Source of the DNA: Anaerolineae bacterium
Lineage (GTDB): Bacteria; Chloroflexota; Anaerolineae; Aggregatilineales; Phototrophicaceae
Direction: 5' to 3'
Assembly: GCA_020848855.1 (NCBI GenBank)
Contig: JADLHH010000046.1
Location: forward strand, 1 to 8,554
DNA length: 8,554 bases
Below, piece after piece: positions 5,636 through 8,554 of this stretch. Made by a program: the position numbers and the translations under genes. The notes beneath the pieces are model-generated. The model was not told where the DNA came from and did no database searches. It saw only the letters and a program-made list of their open reading frames with translations. Position 1 is the first letter of the stretch; each line of letters starts with the position of its first letter.

Positions 5636-5641
5636 TATAGT
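5636..5641 (+). promoter_or_regulatory. Candidate -10 box of the globin gene
   Basis: TATAGT matches the -10 consensus at 5 of 6 positions, about 50 nt before the start codon. No good -35 hexamer lies 16-18 bp upstream (TTGCCC is only 13 bp away). If real, it may need an activator. Confidence 0.3.
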
Positions 5642-5691
5642 GCAGACACACATCCTGTTTGTGCGCGACTTAATGTTACGCCGAGGCGATT

Positions 5692-6117
5692 ATGCCCGTC
5701 ACCAGTCACCAGCGAGTGCTCGTCCAGGCTACTTATCCCAGGCTGATCGACAACATCGATACGGCGACGGTGACCTTCTTTGACCACCTGTTTCAGATCG
5801 ACCCGTCGCTGAAGGCGCTGTTCATCGGCGAGATGAGCGTGCAGGGGCGCAAGATGATCCAGACGCTGTTGGTGATCGTCAACACGCTCAACGACCCGGA
5901 GTCGATCGGCACGGTGATTCAGGAAACCAGCCTGCGCCACGTGACCTACGGCGTGAAAGAGGAATACTACCAGCCGGTCGGGCGCGCGCTGATCGCCACG
6001 ATTCGCCAGAACCTCGGCGCGGAGTGTACGCCGGAAGTCGAGGCGGCGTGGGCAGCGGCAATCGAGCTGGTGTCGTCGATTGCCATCGCCGCCGCCTACC
6101 CGAAGGCAGAGACGTAA
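5692..6117 (+). CDS. Single-domain globin (flavohaemoglobin/Vitreoscilla-type haem domain)
   Basis: The 141-residue product matches the globin fold of bacterial haemoglobins. TFFDHLFQIDPSLKALF (residues 28-44) aligns with helices B-C and holds Phe44 at CD1. The E-helix SVQGRKMIQTL gives Gln51 at E7. RHVTYGVKEEYYQPVG (82-97) holds the proximal haem ligand His83 (F8). The B10 position, usually Tyr in this group, is Phe30 by my hand alignment. There is no FAD/NAD reductase domain, so it is not a full flavohaemoglobin. Such globins bind O2 or NO; here the role (oxygen supply, NO detoxification or sensing) is not determined. The ATG has a modest GAGG ribosome site 5 nt upstream. The gene stands alone: a terminator precedes it and it converges on ftsH. 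The family call is firm. Confidence 0.85.
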   Translation: MPVTSHQRVLVQATYPRLIDNIDTATVTFFDHLFQIDPSLKALFIGEMSVQGRKMIQTLLVIVNTLNDPESIGTVIQETSLRHVTYGVKEEYYQPVGRALIATIRQNLGAECTPEVEAAWAAAIELVSSIAIAAAYPKAET

Positions 6118-6140
6118 CAACAACCCGATTCGGATTGTAG

Positions 6141-6165
6141 GGGCGCACGGCTGTGCGCCCTTGTT
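6141..6165 (+). terminator. GC-rich hairpin after the globin gene (terminator and/or REP-like element)
   Basis: GGGCGCAC (6141-6148) and GTGCGCCC (6153-6160) form a perfect 8-bp stem with loop GGCT, followed by the T-rich TTGTT. It lies 23 nt after the globin stop. The T-tract is imperfect, so it may instead be a dispersed intergenic palindrome. Confidence 0.55.
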
Positions 6166-6191
6166 GGATTGCCCAGAACCCCGCCCGAATC

Positions 6192-6221
6192 AAAACCAGT
6201 CCCGACATTTGTCGGGGCTGG
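6192..6221 (-). terminator. Intrinsic terminator of ftsH
   Basis: On the minus strand CCAGCCCCGACA (6221-6210) pairs with TGTCGGGACTGG (6207-6196), including one G-T pair, and TTTT follows (6195-6192). It lies 22 nt after the ftsH stop, in the gap where ftsH converges with the globin gene. Confidence 0.75.
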
Positions 6222-6243
6222 CTGCGTGTTTCGTCTATTCTGT

Positions 6244-8199
6244 TTAATCCGCCGACGTGCGCTGCTGCTCGGCGACCGTTTCTTCGGCTGCCACATCCGG
6301 CAGCGTGTCGTCCTGGATTGGCTTGCCGGGCACGCCGGCGATCTCCAGCACCCGCTGTCGCTCGACCGTCTCGTTGGTGAGCAGTTCCTGCGCCAGCATC
6401 TCCAGCTTGTCGCGGTTTCCCTTCAGCAGGTTGAGCACGTTCTGGTGCGCTTCGTCCACCAGCCGCCGCACTTCCGTGTCGATCTTGGCGAGCGTTTCCT
6501 CGCTGTAGCTGCGCCCCTGCGAAATTGAGTAGCCCAGGAACGGCTGGTGTTCCTCGTCGCCGAAGTTGAGCAGCCCGAACGCTTCGCTCATGCCCAACTG
6601 CGCGACCATCTTGCGGGCGATGTTCGTCACCTGCCGCAGGTCGTTCGACGCCCCGCTGCTGATCTCGCCAATGGCGACTTCCTCGGCGGCGCGTCCACCC
6701 AAGCCGACAACCATCATGCCGAACAGGAACTCCTTCGAGTACAGACGGCGGTCGTCTTCCGGCTGGAACACGGTCACGCCGCCCGCCTGCCCGCGCGGGA
6801 CAATCGTCACCTTGTACGTTGGGTCTGCGCCCGGCGTGAGCGCGGCTGCCAGCGCGTGCCCGGCTTCGTGGTAGGCGGTCACCCGGCGCTCCTTCTCGTT
6901 GGAGAGCGGCGGCGCTTGCGTGCCCAGCACGATGCGCTCGAACGCTTCCGAGAAATCGACCGAGCCGATCTTCTTCCGATTATGACGCGCAGCGGTCAGC
7001 GCGGCTTCGTTGGCGAGGTTGGCAATGTCCGCGCCGGAGAAGCCGACCGTCACCTTGGCGACCGATTCCAGATCGACATCGTTGTCGAGCGGCTTGCCGC
7101 GCACGTGGACTTTGAGGATGTCGAGCCGTCCGACGCGGTCGGGCAGGGCGACTGTCACCTGCCGGTCGAAACGACCGGGGCGCAGCAGCGCCGGGTCAAG
7201 GATGTCCGGGCGGTTCGTCGCCGCCACCACGATCACGTTCGTGCCCGTCTCGAAGCCGTCCATCTCCACCAGAATCTGGTTCAGCGTCTGTTCGCGCTCG
7301 TCATGTCCGCCGCCCAGTCCTGCGCCACGATGCCGACCGACCGCGTCGATTTCGTCCACGAATACAATCGCCGGGGCTTCGGCTTTCGCCCGCTCGAACA
7401 GGTCGCGCACGCGGCTTGCGCCCACGCCGACGAACATTTCCACGAACTCCGAGCCGGAAATGCTGAAGAACGGCACGCCGGCTTCACCCGCCACCGCCCG
7501 CGCCATCAGCGTCTTGCCCGTGCCGGGAGGACCGACCATCAGCACGCCCTTTGGAATGCGTGCCCCCAGCCGGATAAACTTCTCAGGCTCTTTCAGGAAC
7601 TCGACCACTTCCGCCAGTTCCTGCTTGGCTTCTTCCGAACCAGCGACGTCCGCGAACGTCACCTGCGGGCGTTCCATGTCTCGCACCACGCGGGCACGGC
7701 TCCGACCAAAGCTCATCGCCTGGTCTTGTCCCGTCCGTACCGAACGCATCATCCGCCACAACAGCCACACGATGATCATCGTCGGCACAATCGCCACCAG
7801 CAGTTGGAAGATCAGCCCGGTCGTGTTGTCGCCCTGCCGTTCAGTGAACTCGACCCCCCCGAACTGCTCGGCGGTCACGCCGAACGTTTGCAGCGCGGCG
7901 AACAGGTCGGTTTCTCGCTCTTTGTAATAGTACGCAGTGCTTCCGTTCCGCAGTTCGACAAACACATCGTTCCCGCCGCGCACCTGAATCGCGGTCACGT
8001 TGCCCTGCTGAATCTGTTCGGAAAGCCGGTCAAGGGAAATGGTGTTTCCTCTGGGCGCGTTGTTCGGCTGCCCAAAAATCACCACAAACAGCAGCAGCAC
8101 CACCACCCCAACCACCAGCCAGATGCGCTGTGCATTTCGGTTGGCAAAAGGGGAGTTGTTGTTGCTGTTATTCTGAGGATCGGTAGGTTTGTTACTCAC
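6244..8199 (-). CDS. ftsH: ATP-dependent zinc metalloprotease FtsH
   Basis: The 651-residue product is a complete membrane-anchored AAA+ protease that forms hexamers and degrades damaged membrane and regulatory proteins. An Asn-rich cytoplasmic start is followed by membrane helix 1 (about 26-43), an extracytoplasmic domain (about 50-125) and helix 2 (about 128-148). The AAA domain has Walker A GPPGTGKT (223-230), pore loop FVGVG (256-260), Walker B IVFVDEID (278-285) and second region of homology [20 protein letters not shown] (327-346). The peptidase domain has the zinc site HEAGH (444-448) and Asp520 in SGASND as third ligand. Length is typical. The start is GTG at 8199: GGAG (8213-8210) lies 10 nt upstream, and an in-frame TGA at 8223-8221 excludes longer versions. 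All catalytic residues are present. It is transcribed alone, divergent from a zinc-ribbon gene and convergent with the globin. Confidence 0.97.
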   Translation of the reverse strand: MSNKPTDPQNNSNNNSPFANRNAQRIWLVVGVVVLLLFVVIFGQPNNAPRGNTISLDRLSEQIQQGNVTAIQVRGGNDVFVELRNGSTAYYYKERETDLFAALQTFGVTAEQFGGVEFTERQGDNTTGLIFQLLVAIVPTMIIVWLLWRMMRSVRTGQDQAMSFGRSRARVVRDMERPQVTFADVAGSEEAKQELAEVVEFLKEPEKFIRLGARIPKGVLMVGPPGTGKTLMARAVAGEAGVPFFSISGSEFVEMFVGVGASRVRDLFERAKAEAPAIVFVDEIDAVGRHRGAGLGGGHDEREQTLNQILVEMDGFETGTNVIVVAATNRPDILDPALLRPGRFDRQVTVALPDRVGRLDILKVHVRGKPLDNDVDLESVAKVTVGFSGADIANLANEAALTAARHNRKKIGSVDFSEAFERIVLGTQAPPLSNEKERRVTAYHEAGHALAAALTPGADPTYKVTIVPRGQAGGVTVFQPEDDRRLYSKEFLFGMMVVGLGGRAAEEVAIGEISSGASNDLRQVTNIARKMVAQLGMSEAFGLLNFGDEEHQPFLGYSISQGRSYSEETLAKIDTEVRRLVDEAHQNVLNLLKGNRDKLEMLAQELLTNETVERQRVLEIAGVPGKPIQDDTLPDVAAEETVAEQQRTSAD

Positions 8200-8280
8200 A
8201 CTAAAATTACTCCAAACCAGTCAAACGATGTGGGGTTCGTAGAACGTGGTGAAAAGTTGCGACACAGTTTCATGGCTCGA

Positions 8281-8286
8281 ATTATA
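8281..8286 (-). promoter_or_regulatory. Candidate -10 box of ftsH
   Basis: A perfect TATAAT on the minus strand lies about 80 nt before the GTG start. The hexamer 17 bp upstream (TCGATT) matches the -35 consensus poorly, so either a different sigma factor contact or an activator would be needed. The leader would be about 75 nt. Confidence 0.45.
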
Positions 8287-8432
8287 CACCAGTTGAGGGC
8301 TTAAATCGATCTGTGCTGTCTCAGTTTCCACTTTTTCGCGCTGGCTGCCACATTTCTATTGCAACTCTTATGCATTTTCATTTCAGCCTCGTAGTCTGTC
8401 GAGCCTAAAGGTGCGAAAATAGAAGAATCATT
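8287..8432. other. Intergenic region between divergent ftsH and zinc-ribbon genes
   Basis: Apart from the two outward -10 boxes at its ends, I see no gene, RNA or strong hairpin here. A 7-bp inverted pair, TTTTCGC (8333-8339) and GCGAAAA (8413-8419), is spaced 73 bp apart and is weak evidence for anything. Confidence 0.4.
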
Positions 8433-8438
8433 TATAAT
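8433..8438 (+). promoter_or_regulatory. Candidate -10 box of the zinc-ribbon gene
   Basis: A perfect TATAAT lies 27 nt before the TTG start. The sequence 17 bp upstream (GGTGCG) is not a -35 hexamer. The short leader carries AGAGG just before the start codon. Confidence 0.4.
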
Positions 8439-8465
8439 TTAGCAAGTTCGTATAGAGGCGGTAAA

Positions 8466-8554
8466 TTGACTGAGTGCCTGTACTGCGACTATAAGCAAAT
8501 TGCAGAAAACGCGAAAACCTGCCCTCGCTGCGGCTTACCCGTGAACTTGCCCGC
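8466..8554 (+). CDS. Zinc-ribbon protein, N-terminal fragment (runs off right edge)
   Basis: Twenty-nine codons are visible from a TTG start that has AGAGG (8454-8458) 7 nt upstream; no ATG or GTG is in frame nearby. The fragment reads MTECLYCDYKQIAENAKTC and continues PRCG. Cys4, Cys7, Cys19 and Cys22 form a two-knuckle C-x2-C / C-x2-C zinc ribbon. Such N-terminal ribbons occur on many unrelated bacterial proteins, often joined to membrane, FHA or kinase-like domains, so no function can be given from this part. It is transcribed away from ftsH. The TTG start is inferred from the ribosome site. Confidence 0.6.
   Translation, partial: MTECLYCDYKQIAENAKTCPRCGLPVNLP

Noticed and set aside
5515..6123. 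202-codon minus-strand frame opposite the globin
   Set aside because: It crosses the EF-G-like terminator and the globin gene in antisense, and shows no domain.
6547..8304. 585-codon plus-strand open frame opposite ftsH
   Set aside because: Same explanation: an antisense shadow of a complete, canonical FtsH. It also runs over the ftsH promoter region.

Overview
The window looks like ordinary chromosomal DNA from an uncultured-type Chloroflexota bacterium, probably Anaerolineae-like. This is inference from a GC-rich genome, an S1 protein with four S1 repeats, a very short Flp-type pilin, GTG and TTG starts, and an EF-G-2-like GTPase. No search was run, so the taxonomic call is tentative. It encodes mostly core translation and protein quality-control functions. 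I see no phage, insertion sequence, CRISPR array, toxin-antitoxin pair or defence locus.

Left part, all on the minus strand: the N-terminal half of a multi-membrane glycosyltransferase of the GT39/ArnT type runs off the left edge (1-690). To its right, in transcription order, are rpsA (S1), rpsU (S21) and infA (IF-1) at 2758-797, closed by an intrinsic terminator at 745-783. All three products act on the 30S subunit during initiation, so this is a compact translation-initiation cluster. It is read from a perfect sigma-70-type consensus promoter at 2960-2988. A leader of about 200 nt separates that promoter from rpsA and contains a strong intrinsic terminator (2813-2860), a possible antiterminator and a tiny ORF. 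This leader is the most interesting signal in the window: either an attenuation leader or a separate RNA of about 140 nt. A heptamer-based inverted repeat sits between rpsA and rpsU.

Middle: a 48-residue Flp/Fap-type pilin (minus, 3223-3077) with its own promoter, strong ribosome site and bidirectional terminator is divergent from an EF-G-like translational GTPase (plus, 3440-5518). The GTPase also has a near-consensus promoter and is closed by a terminator at 5573-5597. It lacks several canonical EF-G switch residues and looks like the divergent EF-G-2 type.

Right part: a small single-domain globin (plus, 5692-6117) converges on ftsH (minus, 8199-6244), with two hairpins between them. A zinc-ribbon protein gene begins divergently from ftsH with a TTG start and runs off the right edge (8466-8554).

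Very long antisense reading frames lie opposite rpsA, the EF-G-like gene and ftsH. They are by-products of GC-rich codon usage and are not annotated.
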